Counted from the stretch's first letter, positions 10,171-21,410 are shown. The stretch is DNA of 64,000 bases from Pyropia yezoensis (GCA_009829735.1 CM020619.1:23337554-23401553), one strand, 5' to 3'. The notes: a model not told the origin generated them from the sequence alone. Numbers and translations are program-made.

Positions 10171-13090
10171 GACCGCCTCCCAACAGCAGGAAGAAAAGGC
10201 AGGGGGGGGGGGGGGGGTGGAGGAGGTGGGGGCTGCGGCGTCGGCGGCGGCGGCAGCGGGGGAAGTGCGGCCGCTCCCTCGCACTGGATGCGTCCCCCGC
10301 CACCGCACAGCAGCAGTATGTGAAGTCGGGCGCGGCGGAGGCTGGGCTGTGCTCGCCGGGCCACACGCGGGGGGCGCCACCACGTAGCGCCTGCCAGCTT
10401 GGCGACCGGGTGGTGCGGGCGGCCATTGGACGGGATTTTGTGTGTATGCATGTAGGTACGGATGATGCATGCCACCGCATCCTGATCGGATGGCCATTAG
10501 GAGGTTACTGGGCACGAGGGCCGCGGTGTGCCATAGACGATTAAATTTACTTGTTGGGCTGCGCACAAACGAACAAAAGAGAAAGAGTCATGCAAGACGA
10601 GCACGAAAGAGCTCGTCGAAAAACGAGGATGTGCAGACCGAGGCCTGCACCAGCCCCTTGTAGGGACGGCGGGCGGGAGGCGAAAAACGACGGACGTGCC
10701 ACCTAGTCCGGCGGTGAAGCGCGGCCACGCACCGCGTCTTATAGCCCCTGTGGAGGAGGGGGGAGGAAGTAGGGACGCCTGTCCTTCCTTCTCCCCCCAT
10801 CCCCCGCCCCCACTGCTTCCCTTCCCTCGCCGCTGCCCTCGCCCTCTGCATCGATCTGGGATCGAAACCGGGGGCGGGAGCAGCGGGAAGCCAACCGCCA
10901 CAACTCCCGGCCACCTCTTGTCCTCAAGCCGTGTACCCGGTCACAAGTTTCCCGGCCACCCATCCGCGTCGCAATATGCGCGAGGAGGGGGCGGGTCGCG
11001 AGCGGGAAAGTTTGGGGCGCGCGGATCAGGCGGCGTCACCCGCCGGCAGGGGAAGGAGAGAGAGGAGGGGGGGGGTGGGGGAGGGGGGGGGGGAAGGGGG
11101 GGAACCAGGGTAGCAGAGAGAGGCAGCGCTCACCCAGGAGGAGTAACCGACAGAGTAGCCGCATACGGAGGGGATATCCACGTGCGCGCGCGGCGGGCCC
11201 TTGCTTGTGGCGGCGCTGGGTGGGTGGTGGTTGCGGGCTTTGGCCGCGGCGGCGGTCGAGGCGGGGGGGTGGGCGGGGCGTTTCCACCTGCCGCGGGGCG
11301 TGTGGCGCGGCCGCGCGGCGCACCCCGCTTGGCAGCCGGGATTGCGGCCGTCTGGGTGGCGGCGCGGCGGCCGTCCACGCGGCCGCCAGGTCACCAAAAC
11401 TCGGCCGCCGCCAAACGGGTCGGCAGCGCCGGCGGGCCGTGGCAGTAGGCGCTGTGGCGGTAGCAGGGGGGGATGGGGGGGGGGGGGGCGCTGCGCTGGG
11501 TGCCGTGGGGGGCGGCAACCCCCTGCAGGTGCGCCCCGCCACGCAACGGACACGGCGAGCCCCCTGCGTCCAACCCCCACCCACCGCCGCTACGGCTGTG
11601 GCCGGTGACGTCTGGGCACGGCGCGACCGCCCCCGCGTGTGGTGGCGGTGGCGGGGGGGGCGGTCGGTGGAGGGCGGCGCGGCCATCAGCGGCGGCCGAC
11701 GGCGGGCGGCGGCCGCGGCGGTCGGCGCGTGCGGCGGCAACCCCGCGGTGGCCTTGGCGGGGGGGGGTTCGCCACGACGGGCGGGCAAGCGGGCGGTCGC
11801 TGTGCCTGGGTGGGAGAGGGCGCCCGTCCTCTGCTGGTGGCACACCCCCGGCGGCCGCCAGGTGCGCCTGCCGCCCCCGCGCCAGCGGCGTGGGGGAGGT
11901 GCAAGGCACCAGCACGGCCGTGGCGCTGGCGGCGGGGCGGCGGCCGGCGGCCGGTGCGACGGCATTGGCGGCTGGAGGCGCGCCTGCTGAGGTGGAAGGT
12001 CGGTTTGTGGCAGGTGGGGCTGGGTAAGTTGGTCGGGGGGGGAGGGGGGGGGGGCGGGGGCTGGCGGCGAGGGAGTGGCGCTGGGCGTCTGCTGCCTCTA
12101 CTCCCACCGCCGATGCCGTGGCGCGCGTCTCGTGGTGGCTGCGTCCGTGGAGACGATAGCGCTGACCAGCGGCGTGTCGGCAGCGGAAGCGGCTGCGGCG
12201 GCGGCGACGGCCGCGGTTCCGGTGGCCGGCGGTAAGCCAGCTGCGGTGGGCGGGCCGGCGGTGGCGGCGCGTGCGGTCGCAAGGTCGTGGTGCAGAGGCC
12301 GGCGCGGGCGGACGGTGCTCGGCGGACGGCGTGCGATGTCTCCCTGCCAGTGCCGCCCGCGACGTGTGGGCCTCCCCCCGCCACTCCCCACGCCGTCCAC
12401 GCGGCCGCCGCCGCCCTCGATTCGCCGCTGGCCGTTGGCGGGGGTGAGGTTGCGGGGGCGGCAGGGCGAGGCGACGGCAGTGTGTATGCTGGCACGCAGC
12501 CGGCTGGTCCCCGCTTCGCGCGACACACCAGGGGCATTCCCACGACCCGCAGCGGCCTCGGCCGCACACATGGTGCCCGGCGGAGGGGGGGGGGGCCTGG
12601 CGGGTCTGCGCTGACTTCGGGAGAGCGTTCGGATGGGGCCGGTCGGAGGATGCCCAGCTGGTACGCAGTGACGGTGGGGGGTCCGGGGTGGGGGGCTTGC
12701 CCCACGTTGGGCGTGCACGCTGTTTGGGATGCCTCCCTGACTCTTTCGTGCAAGCACCCCACGTTGGGCGCTTCTCCCGTTACAAAAAAAAAAAGAGGTT
12801 TCGTCGTTATTGTTCAGTGGGTTTCCGCAGGAGACCCTGTCCTCAGCCCCTATTGCCCAGGACTATCCGCCCCTTGCCGCTACCCGGAGCACCCGTGGTA
12901 CCAACCAGGGGCGTGATGACAACACGGTGAGGTACAGCCCCCACCTCACCGACCGCCCGGTCCGCCCATCGATCACGGATGCTTGGGAGCCCCACACGCG
13001 TCTTGACATGGCCGTCGGTTGAGAGGGGAGGCGGCGGCGGCCACGCCGCTTTAGGCCTGCCCAGGAGGGTAAGGGAAGTGCAAACGTATG
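10171..13090. other. GC-rich region, no assignable gene
   Basis: Upstream of the P450, so the first few hundred bases should hold its promoter; no TATA or CCAAT element stood out. From 10.9 to 12.7 kb all six frames are open for long stretches with Arg/Pro/Gly/Ala-rich translations and no motif, as expected from GC-rich DNA. Many G- or C-runs occur (for example 10201-10217, 11465-11478, 12037-12060). A 14-bp word CCCCACGTTGGGCG occurs twice near 12700 and 12757, and an A12-13 run lies near 12783. A real low-complexity gene cannot be excluded. Confidence 0.35.
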
Positions 13091-13342
13091 GACCTTCTTG
13101 AGAGGAAACAATACGCCCAAGTCACGCAGTTCACGAGTATACTATCGAATGGTGTATTTAAATAGTACACTCGTGAACTGCGTTAATAGTATATTTAATA
13201 GTACACTCGTGAACTGCTTGTTTCAAATTAATAGTATATCTAATAGTACACTCGTGAACTGCTTGTTTCAAATTAATAGTATATCTAATAGTACACTCGT
13301 GAACTGCGTGACTTGGGCGTATTGTTTCCTCTCGAGAAGGTC
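13091..13342. mobile_element. MITE with 56-bp terminal inverted repeats and internal 45-bp repeats
   Basis: Left arm 13091-13146 and right arm 13287-13342 are inverted copies with two or three mismatches, both ending GACCTTCT. Between them a unit containing ACACTCGTGAACTGC recurs at 13167, 13203, 13248 and 13293 (spacing 36, 45, 45), each taken from the inner end of the terminal repeat. It is AT-rich inside GC-rich surroundings and has no coding capacity. I could not fix a target-site duplication. Typical of a non-autonomous, foldback-like DNA transposon. Confidence 0.85.
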
Positions 13343-13668
13343 TACATGTATGTACGCCTTTGCACTTCCAGCAAATTTTGATGCTTTGTTGTACGTAGGC
13401 GATCACATGTCGGAACAGGGACCTCGAGCACGCTACGTACACATGTAAGCACTGTCAAACTCATGGTGCTCGGGCTGGGCACCTGCCTTGATCAGACTTC
13501 GCCACCAGACGGACACGACGGCTCCCGCCGGTGCGTGAGATTCAGCGTGAGTGCGGCACGAGCAGGTGGCCTTCTCCTGGCCTTTGGGTCATTTTTTTGT
13601 CAATAAATCTCAGCCAATCTGCTGCGCGGTCATGTCGGCGTCGCATCTCTATGAACGGGTGATATATA

Positions 13669-13783
13669 GTGCGTCCCGTAAAAAGTGGACATGCTCGTGT
13701 GGTGATCATGTCAAATATCGGCCACTGGACCAATCAAACCCACACTGCACGACCCGTGCACGTCCACTTTTTACGGGACGCAC
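13669..13783. mobile_element. 115-bp MITE with 26-bp terminal inverted repeats
   Basis: Ends GTGCGTCCCGTAAAAAGTGG (left) and its inverted copy (right), 26 bp with one mismatch. The inner 80 bp (from 13702) recur almost unchanged at 14268-14349, so two copies of one family lie next to each other. The CGTCCCGTAAAAAGTGGAC terminus resembles Tc1/mariner-like ends in style, but no TA duplication was seen, so the superfamily is left open. Confidence 0.8.
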
Positions 13784-13800
13784 AATCGTGCACAATAGTT

Positions 13801-14349
13801 CGTCCCGTAAAAAGTGGACGTGCACGTTTACTCATGCCTGCCAGACGCGGGTGTGCCAGTTGGTACAGTTTAGTAAGCCGCGGCCAGGCCAACCGGCCTG
13901 GCCGAGCATAGGGCGCGGGAAGTTGCCCGTGCCCACAAAAGAGGGTAAACAGCGTGCCACCGCGGAGGTAGGCAGGCGTAAGAAGATAGTATAGCAGAGG
14001 AAAGAGAAGAAGGCGGCCGGGAGGTCGCCGACGGGCGCCACGCCGGGAAGGTGGGAGGGGCGCGAGGGCAAACGAACGTGCCGGTCGACGGCGGCCGGTG
14101 CGATCCCCCCGTCGCGCCTCTCCTCTTGTACCCGTCGGGCGGACAGGTGGCCCGGCCGCGCCGGATACACCAAGTAGCCCGACCCTCTCCCCCTCCGCCG
14201 GGGAGATCGGGATCCCACCCGCTAGGCACAAACATAACGCCTTAAACCTCAGAAACAAGACACAGTCGTGATCATGTCAAATATCGGCCACTGGACCAAT
14301 CAAACCCACACTGCACGACCAGTGCACGTCCACTTTGTGTGGGACGCAC
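13801..14349. mobile_element. Second, longer copy of the CGTCCCGTAAAAAG family
   Basis: Left terminus at 13801 (CGTCCCGTAAAAAGTGGACG) and right terminus ending GTCCACTTTGTGTGGGACGC near 14349. Its right 80 bp match the neighbouring 115-bp copy. The middle (about 13870-14250) is unrelated GC-rich DNA resembling debris of a retroelement also seen at 19.5 kb, so this copy was either invaded or captured foreign DNA. It contains a perfect GGCCAGGCC/GGCCTGGCC stem near 13881-13903. Confidence 0.65.
13870..14250 (-). mobile_element. Retroelement debris related to the 19.5 kb DIRS-like locus
   Basis: About 37 bases at 14062-14098 match, in inverse orientation, 19522-19558 with one mismatch; shorter matching words continue on one side. 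It is a short, old, non-coding fragment. Family assignment rests only on the neighbouring gag-like frame at 19.9-21.3 kb. Confidence 0.35.
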
Positions 14350-14407
14350 AGTAGCCAACGGGCTCTCCACAAGAAGGCCTTGCCGAGGCTCAGGTGCCAT
14401 GCACATA

Positions 14408-14776
14408 CAGTCTGTATCGGTTTTTGTTACGTCGGATGCAGGGAGTTTAGAGACATTGTTCCGGACGAGGGCATGCCAATGGCTCCGATCATGTTGGCGA
14501 TCGGCCGGCGGATTGCAGAGCGATTGAGTGTGTGAGCGTCTCGGAGTGCAGCTGAGCCATTCACGTATCCACGTTGATTGCGCATGTTGCTCTCTTCGAC
14601 CCGGATTGAACCCGGCGCGTGGCTGGAGCACCACCACCCTTGCTTGGCGAGTCAAGCGCCATGTCAGTCAATCATCTTCAAAACTGTCTTTACAGTACCT
14701 GTGCGATCGATTGTGACCGGGTATTGTCACGGACGTGACAATATGTACCAGGTCAGACAATAACCGATACAGACTG
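14408..14776. mobile_element. Tc1/mariner-type MITE with TA target duplication
   Basis: Perfect 15-bp terminal inverted repeats CAGTCTGTATCGGTT at 14408-14422 and 14762-14776, each flanked by TA (14406-14407 and 14777-14778). CAGT-type ends plus TA duplication are the hallmark of Tc1/mariner. At 369 bp it has no coding capacity. The autonomous partner is not evident; the Tc1-like transposase at 25 kb has no matching termini that I can find. Confidence 0.8.
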
Positions 14777-14778
14777 TA

Positions 14779-15410
14779 CGAGACTCCCAATTAAGCCGGC
14801 CAATAGAATCTGACCTCTCTGTTAACGTGGGGACCTCGTGCCGAGCTCTCGACCTATCCTGTCCGCATCTGTTAACGGATGGCCCGCAGCGCAGCAAGGT
14901 CGTCAGGCATCAGCCTATAGAATCCTTGGGATAACACTTTCACCTCATGACCTCGACCACCGTAATAAATGGCATGAAGTATAATATAGTGTCGACTTCG
15001 GAGCACATGTTGGCCTCGGGTAGGTTTCGAATAGTCGCCTCCCGTCACCGTCGTGCCACCTGGGGTACACGACCATCTGTTCGCCCCCGCACCCCGCCCC
15101 CTCTCTCACTGTCCATTTTGCTCCATTCTCGCGCTCTTCATCCACGAGCACCCCAGTCGCCCCCCCGCATCACGCATGCGAGGAGGCCCCCGTTCTCCTG
15201 CCCCCCTCCGAGAGGCGCTGGCACGTCCGCAGCTATGGGTACACATGATTTTAGACAGCCACGGACCAAGGCCAGCCCAGCAGCGGCTGGTAGTCCCCTG
15301 ACAAGCAGTCCTCCGGGAACTCCCTCCGTCTCTTCCCCACCCTCGGCCCCTATTACCCATCCCCCTTCCCCCCTCCTCCAAGCTGTTCCCAAGAGTCATT
15401 CCTGCCCGCT
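14779..15410. other. No gene seen
   Basis: Mixed composition; AT-richer up to about 15040, then pyrimidine-rich. It lies downstream (3') of the carbonic anhydrase remnant on the minus strand. Confidence 0.35.
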
Positions 15411-15608
15411 CTACGCGCCGTAGGACAGCACCTTGCGGCCGTTGAGCGGCTGCATCGGCCGCTCCGTTAGCACCACCACCCCCGATTCGAGGAGCACGCA
15501 GCCGAGGCGAGCCAGCTGTGCCTAACTTGCCGTGATGGCCTTCCCGGGCATGACCCGGGTGATGCCCTCGGAGCACGGCGGCGTCGTCAGCGTGTGCCAG
15601 GTGGCGGG
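15411..15608 (-). pseudogene. Alpha-carbonic anhydrase, C-terminal remnant
   Basis: Reading down the minus strand, the frame gives TWHTLTTPPCSEGITRVMPG, which carries the alpha-CA signature (G)SLTTPPCSEGV with the Thr-Thr that orders the active-site hydroxide. It is followed by KAITAS, then a TAG codon at 15522-15524, then AQLARLGCVLL and NGRKVLSYGA preceded by LTERPMQPL, matching the family's C-terminal (N)RPxQxLNGR motif. The natural stop is 15411-15413. The zinc-binding His part of the domain is not found upstream on the minus strand, and I see no convincing splice acceptor. It is therefore a truncated, nonsense-containing relic of a CO2-hydrating enzyme. An exon of a gene with a sequencing error is the alternative. 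Confidence 0.7.
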
Positions 15609-16385
15609 ACGGCCGCGAACCACGCAAACACACCCCACGCCCCCGCTCCCCACACAGCCTCGCCTATTTCTACATTGAAAAGCACCCCCCCCCCCCTTCC
15701 CCTCGCCTTCACTCTTCTCGCGTCGTTCTCCTCGAGTCATCCGCGAGAGCTGCCCGAGAAAGCCGCGCGCCGACGCCGCCATCAAACACCGTTCATAAGA
15801 TGGCGCCCCCTCCTCACCCACTCAGCGCTCCCTCTCCACTATCTTATGTTCATCTCCACTAAAGTGCTTCTCCTGGGGGTCCAAAAACGTCAGTCCGACA
15901 TGCCGCGCTCTTCACCGCGTGCCAGGTAGATACATGGCGAGCAGGAAGTATTCAAAGGTTTTACATTAGCAGATGTCACGGAAATCTCTAATCAAAACTC
16001 AAAAGATTCCCTAATCAGAACACAAATCTCGTATGTGCATGGCACCCAAACCTGCCGACGACACATGGCGCGGAACGCCGCTCGTCTCTTGCTCCTCCCT
16101 GACACCCCCCCCCTCTTGACTTCCACTCTTGATAGCTTGGGCCCTTTCAACGAGGCTCTACGTCCACTCTTTGACCGTTGTGCACGTATCAGAGGCAGAG
16201 CTGGAGCGACGCCGCATAGCCATTGACAGTGTTTTATTCTTTGGCTTGTAGCATATTGCTGTTCTCCCAATTTTGGCCGATCCGGACAAGAACAACACTG
16301 CACGAACAACTGTGTGAGCCAATCGCGTGCTCGTAGCTGAGGGAGAGCCAATCGCGTGCTCTAAGGGCCCGAACGCCCCAAGCTG
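15609..16385. other. No gene seen; CCAAT-type direct repeat near its end
   Basis: C-rich then AT-mixed. I looked on the minus strand for missing carbonic anhydrase exons (zinc-ligand HxH motif) and found none. Confidence 0.35.
16316..16361 (+). promoter_or_regulatory. Direct repeat with CCAAT boxes
   Basis: GAGCCAATCGCGTGCTC occurs at 16316-16332 and again at 16345-16361, 29 bp apart, and an inverted ATTGGCT lies at about 16390. Paired CCAAT boxes suggest a promoter for the possible + strand exon that follows; no TATA box was found. Confidence 0.25.
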
Positions 16386-17125
16386 ATGATTGGCTGCAGC
16401 CACAGAAGGCCCTGTGCCGATTGCTGGTTGGTCGAAACACTGTTGTACTCTCGGCTGGGATCGCGGGAGACTACGCCCACCTCGGCTCGTTCCTCTCCGG
16501 AACAGTTGTCCAGCTTGTCTCGGGTGTCTGTTCCACTCGGGTTCTCCCCTCCATGTGCTTGGAGTCCCGGGAAACGGCCGCCGCGACCCGACCCGACCCG
16601 CATCACGGCGTGCGGGGAATCAATCGCGTGGAGCCCGGGGGCGTTGGCGCTCGTACTGCGCTGCCCCGCGGACGCGGCGCGGGAGCTACTGGCGCACCCT
16701 GTCCCAGCGACCGACGTACGAGCGGCGGGTGTCGCCGCGGCGGCCGCTGCGGCCGACTCCGCGTCGGCGGCTATCGTCGCCGCGTGGGCGGGGGGCGACT
16801 GGGCGACGGCGCGCCAAGACATGGGCGCTTTTGCCGCCGCGGCGGGCGCGCACCCGGGGCCAGCGGCCTCCGATGGCGCGCGCGGCGCCGCCTCGACGCT
16901 GCGGCGCCGCCGCGCGCCTGCGCGGGCGTCCACATGCCGCCCCCGCGTGCACGCGGGGGCGGCGGCGGCGCTCCTGGCGGACACCGCGCGCGACACGGTG
17001 GCCGAGGCGGAGGATGTGGTGGTAAATGCTGCCGAGGTCGCAGCCCAGTGGCCTGAAGCGTTGCGCGTGGTCGGAGGGGAATGTAATAGAGAGGAATGTA
17101 ATAGCCACCCGCCGCGGCCTCCGCG
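16386..17125 (+). CDS. Possible exon of an unrecognised Ala-rich protein
   Basis: Within an open frame, the part from about 16600 to 17060 translates to long Ala-rich helices with reasonable spacing of Leu, Asp and Glu (ALALVLRCPADAARELLAH, DTARDTVAEAEDVVVNAAEV). It does not look like the Arg/Pro noise of neighbouring DNA. Downstream the frame enters a 232-bp tandem repeat whose unit is not a multiple of three, so the gene, if real, ends or splices near 17100. No domain recognised. The opposite strand is also open. Confidence 0.22.
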
Positions 17126-17264
17126 TCCGCCACGGCGGGCTCTCTGCCCGTGGCCGTCGCCGGCGCGACGCCACCCATCGGCGCCGCCATCAGCGCGCGC
17201 CATCGCCGCTCGCTGCAACAGCGGCGGCGGTGGGGCCGGAGGCGCCACTTCCGGAGACGGTGGG

Positions 17265-17995
17265 GAGGGCGACGGGGGGAGACCACCCCCCGCCGCCACG
17301 CCCCTCCCCTCCCCCGCCTACAACGCCGCCACCCCCCCAGCCACCCGCTGCCGCGAGCTCGCCCGCCGCCGCCAGCCCGTCCGCCGTCGCGGCCGCCGCC
17401 GCGGTGGCACCCCTCAGAGCCGCCACCTGCGCCACTTCGCCATCATGCGTTGCCATGGCGACGGCTGTCGGGGCGGCGGCGCCGCCGCCCGAGGCCGAGA
17501 GGGGGGAGACGGGGGGGGAACACCCCCCGCCATGAAGCACCTCCCCCCCCCCGCCCACCACCACGCCGCACCGCCAGCCACCCGCGGACGCCAGCGTTTC
17601 CGCCGCCGCCCCCACGACGGCCGTCGCCGCCACCGCCGCGTCGCCGCGCGGCGCCGCCACGACCCTCCGCGCCGCCGCCGCGCGTGCCATGGCGGCGGCG
17701 GCCGGGGCGGCGCCGCCAGCGCCCCAGGCCGTGGGGGGCGACGGGGGGGGAACACCCCACGCCATGAAGCACCTCCCCCCCCCCGCCCACCACCACGCCG
17801 CACCGCCAGCCACCCACGGACGCCAGCGTTTCCGCCGCCGCCCCCGCGACGGCCGTCGCCGCCACCGCCGCGACGCCGCGCGGCGCCGCCGCGACACCCG
17901 CCGTGCCGCCGCCGCGCGGTGCCATGGTGGAGGCGATGGGGGCAGCAGCGGCGGTGCCAGAGGCCGAGGGGGGGACGGCGGGGGGGGAGCCCCCC
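17265..17995. repeat. Tandem repeat, 232-bp unit, about 3 copies
   Basis: The block starting CATGAAGCACCTCCCCCC occurs at 17531 and 17763 (232 bp apart) and the flanking 150 bp agree closely. A more diverged unit precedes it (about 17270-17500) and a partial one follows. Because 232 is not a multiple of three, each copy is in a new frame, arguing against coding on either strand although all frames are open. Confidence 0.75.
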
Positions 17996-19429
17996 CGCCG
18001 CCAATTACCATTCATTGTGAGTTATGTCCCTGTACATAGAACGGAGAGAGGTATTCAAGCACGAGCATCGCCAACCTGCGCAGAGGGTCTTAAACCCTGT
18101 CCCTTCGGGCACAGCCAACAACAGGCGTTCCGACGTTCCGAGCGTTTACAGCTCCATATCCGGTAATGTGCGCTCCAGTTGTATGGTACCCTGCTCAGTG
18201 CGGCTTAAAGCGGTGTCACGGATACGGCCCGATTTCTTGCTCACATCGGTTGACGACTTTTGCCAACCCCTCTGTATGGTATGCTGGAGGCCTACAAATC
18301 AGGTGTTTTTTTTTGTATTTCTTGTTCGGGACGGTTCCGCACGGAGGCCACGTGCTCACGATACACGACGTGAAGCGCTATCATCAGAGCTCTCTGATGA
18401 TGTGCTTTGAGGACGTGGCCCTCTTGCAACTATAACATTTGGCGCAAGTCTAAGAAAGTCGACAGAAAAAGCGTTTGCACAAACGCTCATAACGAAGTGC
18501 ACATTCGCGCAAACGGTTTGTCAATATCTCATGGTTAAGGTAGTGCTTGCTGACGTTTTAGCTGTGATTGCTGACTCGCTGGCACAGACTTCCTCACGTC
18601 TGCAGCGGCCGCGGCCGGTCAAGCGGAATGTGATTGCGTACTCTCATTGTCTCCAACTGTGACCTAGCATATGTAAATCGTTTTCCATTCCCAGCGTCTT
18701 ACTTTGAATACGATGCGTACTTGCGCGTCCGCACCAGCCAAATGCAGCTAGCTGCAGCTGCCTACTTGAGCTGCCCAATGGCTGTTGCTTTCGCTTGGTC
18801 TGTGAGTAACCAAAGCTCAGCTGCACTTCTGTGTGGGCCTTAGCGATGGCTGCTCAATCATTCTGCTTCTTCCTACAGGTTGCGCCGCCGTCCCCGCCAG
18901 TAAGGGGGCGGCCTCCTGAGAACTGGAGGGCAAGGCAATGACGCCAAGCCCGCCCGGCGTGGACCTTGGCGACAGTACCACGACTTTCGTGACACCAGGA
19001 AGCACATGTGCCACAAGGCGGCATGAAAATCGGCAGGAGAGCTGGTCCGTCGGGACTAGTGCACAGAAGACGATTGGATAGACGGACAATATTGTCCAGA
19101 CGGGCAGCATGATTATTTTTGTAGACGAGGGAGAGGGGCGACCGGGATGAGGTCCGGTAGCAAAAAGACCACCCTCTCTCACACCTCGTACAACTCCAGC
19201 AAGGGATATTGGGCGCAAGTGAATCGAACTCCGGGGGGGGTGCAGCCGACTACTCTTGAGGGCGGGTCGCTAGGTCAGGAGATGAGTGGAGTGCGGTGGG
19301 AAAGAGGGGGGGGCTTTGCACAGGGTATACCGCTCGTTTTGTTTGTGTAAGGGGTTACGGACCGCCGGCCAGCGGGTGACTTGCCTCTCCCCCATTGTAT
19401 TGCTGGGGATTGGAATTCCTGGGGGGAGG
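17996..19429. other. No gene recognised; several short palindromes
   Basis: Normal, less GC-rich composition. It contains a near-palindrome GCGTTTGCACAAACGC (18471-18486), an ATCATCAGAG/CTCTGATGAT stem (18380-18401) and GCAAACGGTTTG (about 18510), a word that recurs in altered form at 35.8 and 48.9 kb. No reading frame with family motifs was found. Confidence 0.35.
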
Positions 19430-21410
19430 GGCGGGGGCCGGTAGATCTCTAACCGGCCCTCCGAGGCCACCTGTCTCTCACCCCGAGGGAGATATGAGGG
19501 GTGGCGCGAGCGGGGAATCCCCGGCCGCCGTCGGCCGGCACGTTCGTTTGCCCTCGCGCGTTCGTTGCCCCACACCTGTGGACAGTCGACGCAGTCGCCT
19601 GCCCGTGGGGTGGTCCGCGCTCGGGCCTTCGGGTCGCCTCCTTCGAGGCCGTTTGACACACACTTCGGTGCACCGGCTGCCGGTGTTTCTTTGGGGCATC
19701 CCCCCCCACCCCTCGGGTGGGAGCGATGCCATTCACGCGTTCGAAGGCCTCTGCCGCCAGCGGCGCGCCGCCTCAGGCGGATCGGCTGTTGCGGCGCCCA
19801 GAGGTTCTCCGGACGTGTCGGCGGTTGTCGCCGTAGCTGTCGCTGCCGCAGCGGCGTCAGCCGACGCCTCCTTGGCGTCCTCCTCTCCCTCTTCTTCGTC
19901 GGCCCCCGTGTTTGAGTCGGGCTCGGCGGCCGCCTCCCCTTTACCAGCGTCGACCCGGCCGCACTCACTACCCCAGCAGCTGCCCTGCTGGCGGCGAGTG
20001 CACGTCCAGCCCGTCGGCGACGACAGAGCCTCCCGGCTCCTGCCCAGACGTTGCCGCCGCCGGTCGCGTCATCGTTGAGCGGGTTTACGCCCGAGGCTCT
20101 TGCGACCCTGGCGCGTGCCTTCGCGGCCTCCCAGCCAACCCCGCCCGTGCCCCCGGCGGCCGCAGTGGTGCCACCCGCGCCCCCGCCACCCCCTCCGCCC
20201 GCCGGCGACATTGACCTGGGCGACGATAACGTGTGGGCACCGGAGACGCCGCAGCCGGTGTACCGCGGTGCGCGCGGCGGCACGAAGCCGCGCGGCGCAG
20301 CCGGCAGCAGCGCCGGCGGGACCGGCGCGGCACGCCGTGTCCGGTCTGCCTTTTCAAGTGCCGCCGTGGACGCAGTGTACTACGGCGGCCCCCGCATCGA
20401 GGGCTATGTGCTCCCCGCCCACCTTGCCGACCCCGGCGTCTTCCCCGTCCCTTTACGCCCCACTGGAGACACTCGCTTTTCCGAGGAGTTTGGCGGCGGC
20501 GGCCGCAATGCAATCGATGCTGAGATCCTCTACATGTCGTGCGCGTGGCTGCAGGCCCTCAACAACACCTTCTCCGCCTGGGAAACGGCGGCGGTTAGCC
20601 ACCCTCCCACCTTGTCCTCCTCCATCGGCATGCACGCTACCGCCCGCACCCACGTCTACCAGGTGTACAACATGCTATCTACCCGCTACGAAGTGCTCCT
20701 GCGCTGGCAATCCGACGCCTCCTACGCCGCTGCCATGCACTCCGCCATCCTCGACGACGCGGGGTCGCACTTCACCAAAGCTGCTACCCTCGGCTTCCAC
20801 GAGCTTGCCGCCCGCGACCGAGCTACCCACGTGGCCTGCGACCAGAGCAGGGTACTCGCCCGCGTCCCGCCTGGCGGCCCTTCCGCCAACCTTGCCGCCG
20901 ACGCTGGCGGCGGGCGCGGCCACGATTGGCGCCGCGGCGATGGCCGCGGCATCGTCCTCCCCAACCGCGGCAGCGGGCGTGGCCGCGGACGGGATCATCG
21001 CAAGCGCAGACGCGGCGCCCCCGCCAAGAGACGCCGGGAGAGCCGCCGCCAACCGCCTGACGAGGCGGGTTATTACCCGAGGGGGGCCCCCCCAGGCCCC
21101 AAGGTGCCGCCTTCTCTACTGGGGGGAGGAGCAGCACCCTCTGTGTTGCCTGCCCGCGGCGTTTCTGCCGCCGGCAAACCCGGCTCGGCCACCGAGGCTT
21201 TTGTCGCGCCTGCGCCACCACGCCACCTTGTCCACAACCAGTCGGCCGACCCCGGCCTGCCTCCTGTGGGGGTTTACCGCACCCCTCGGACTAGGGGCAT
21301 CGCCCTTCAGGGGAAGGCGGATCGTGGCGACCTCTGCCCCTGACCAATCGGGGGCAGGAGGGGGTCGCTCCTCCCTCGGGAGGGGCACGCCACGTCATCC
21401 TCGCTGGATC
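19430..21410 (+). mobile_element. Fragment of a retroelement with gag-like frame (DIRS-like guess)
   Basis: The main frame (about 19916-21343) encodes an Ala/Pro-rich N-terminus and a central helical block (ILYMSCAWLQALNNTFSAWE, RTHVYQVYNMLSTRYEVLL). A basic Arg/Gly-rich stretch that could bind nucleic acid and a Pro-rich tail follow. This layout resembles capsid-like ORF1 of DIRS-type and similar elements, but there is no zinc knuckle and no direct family match in my memory. The region just upstream matches a fragment at 14.06 kb, showing it is repetitive. A DIRS-type reverse transcriptase lies 6.7 kb downstream on the same strand; whether both come from one element is unknown. Treated as an incomplete fossil. 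Confidence 0.4.

Noticed and set aside
10931-12762. Overlapping long frames on both strands
   Set aside because: Arg/Pro/Gly noise in GC-rich DNA; no motif in any frame. A low-complexity gene cannot be fully excluded.
14590-14660. tRNA gene on the minus strand (GGTTCAATCC word)
   Set aside because: No acceptable A box or cloverleaf; lies inside a Tc1/mariner MITE.
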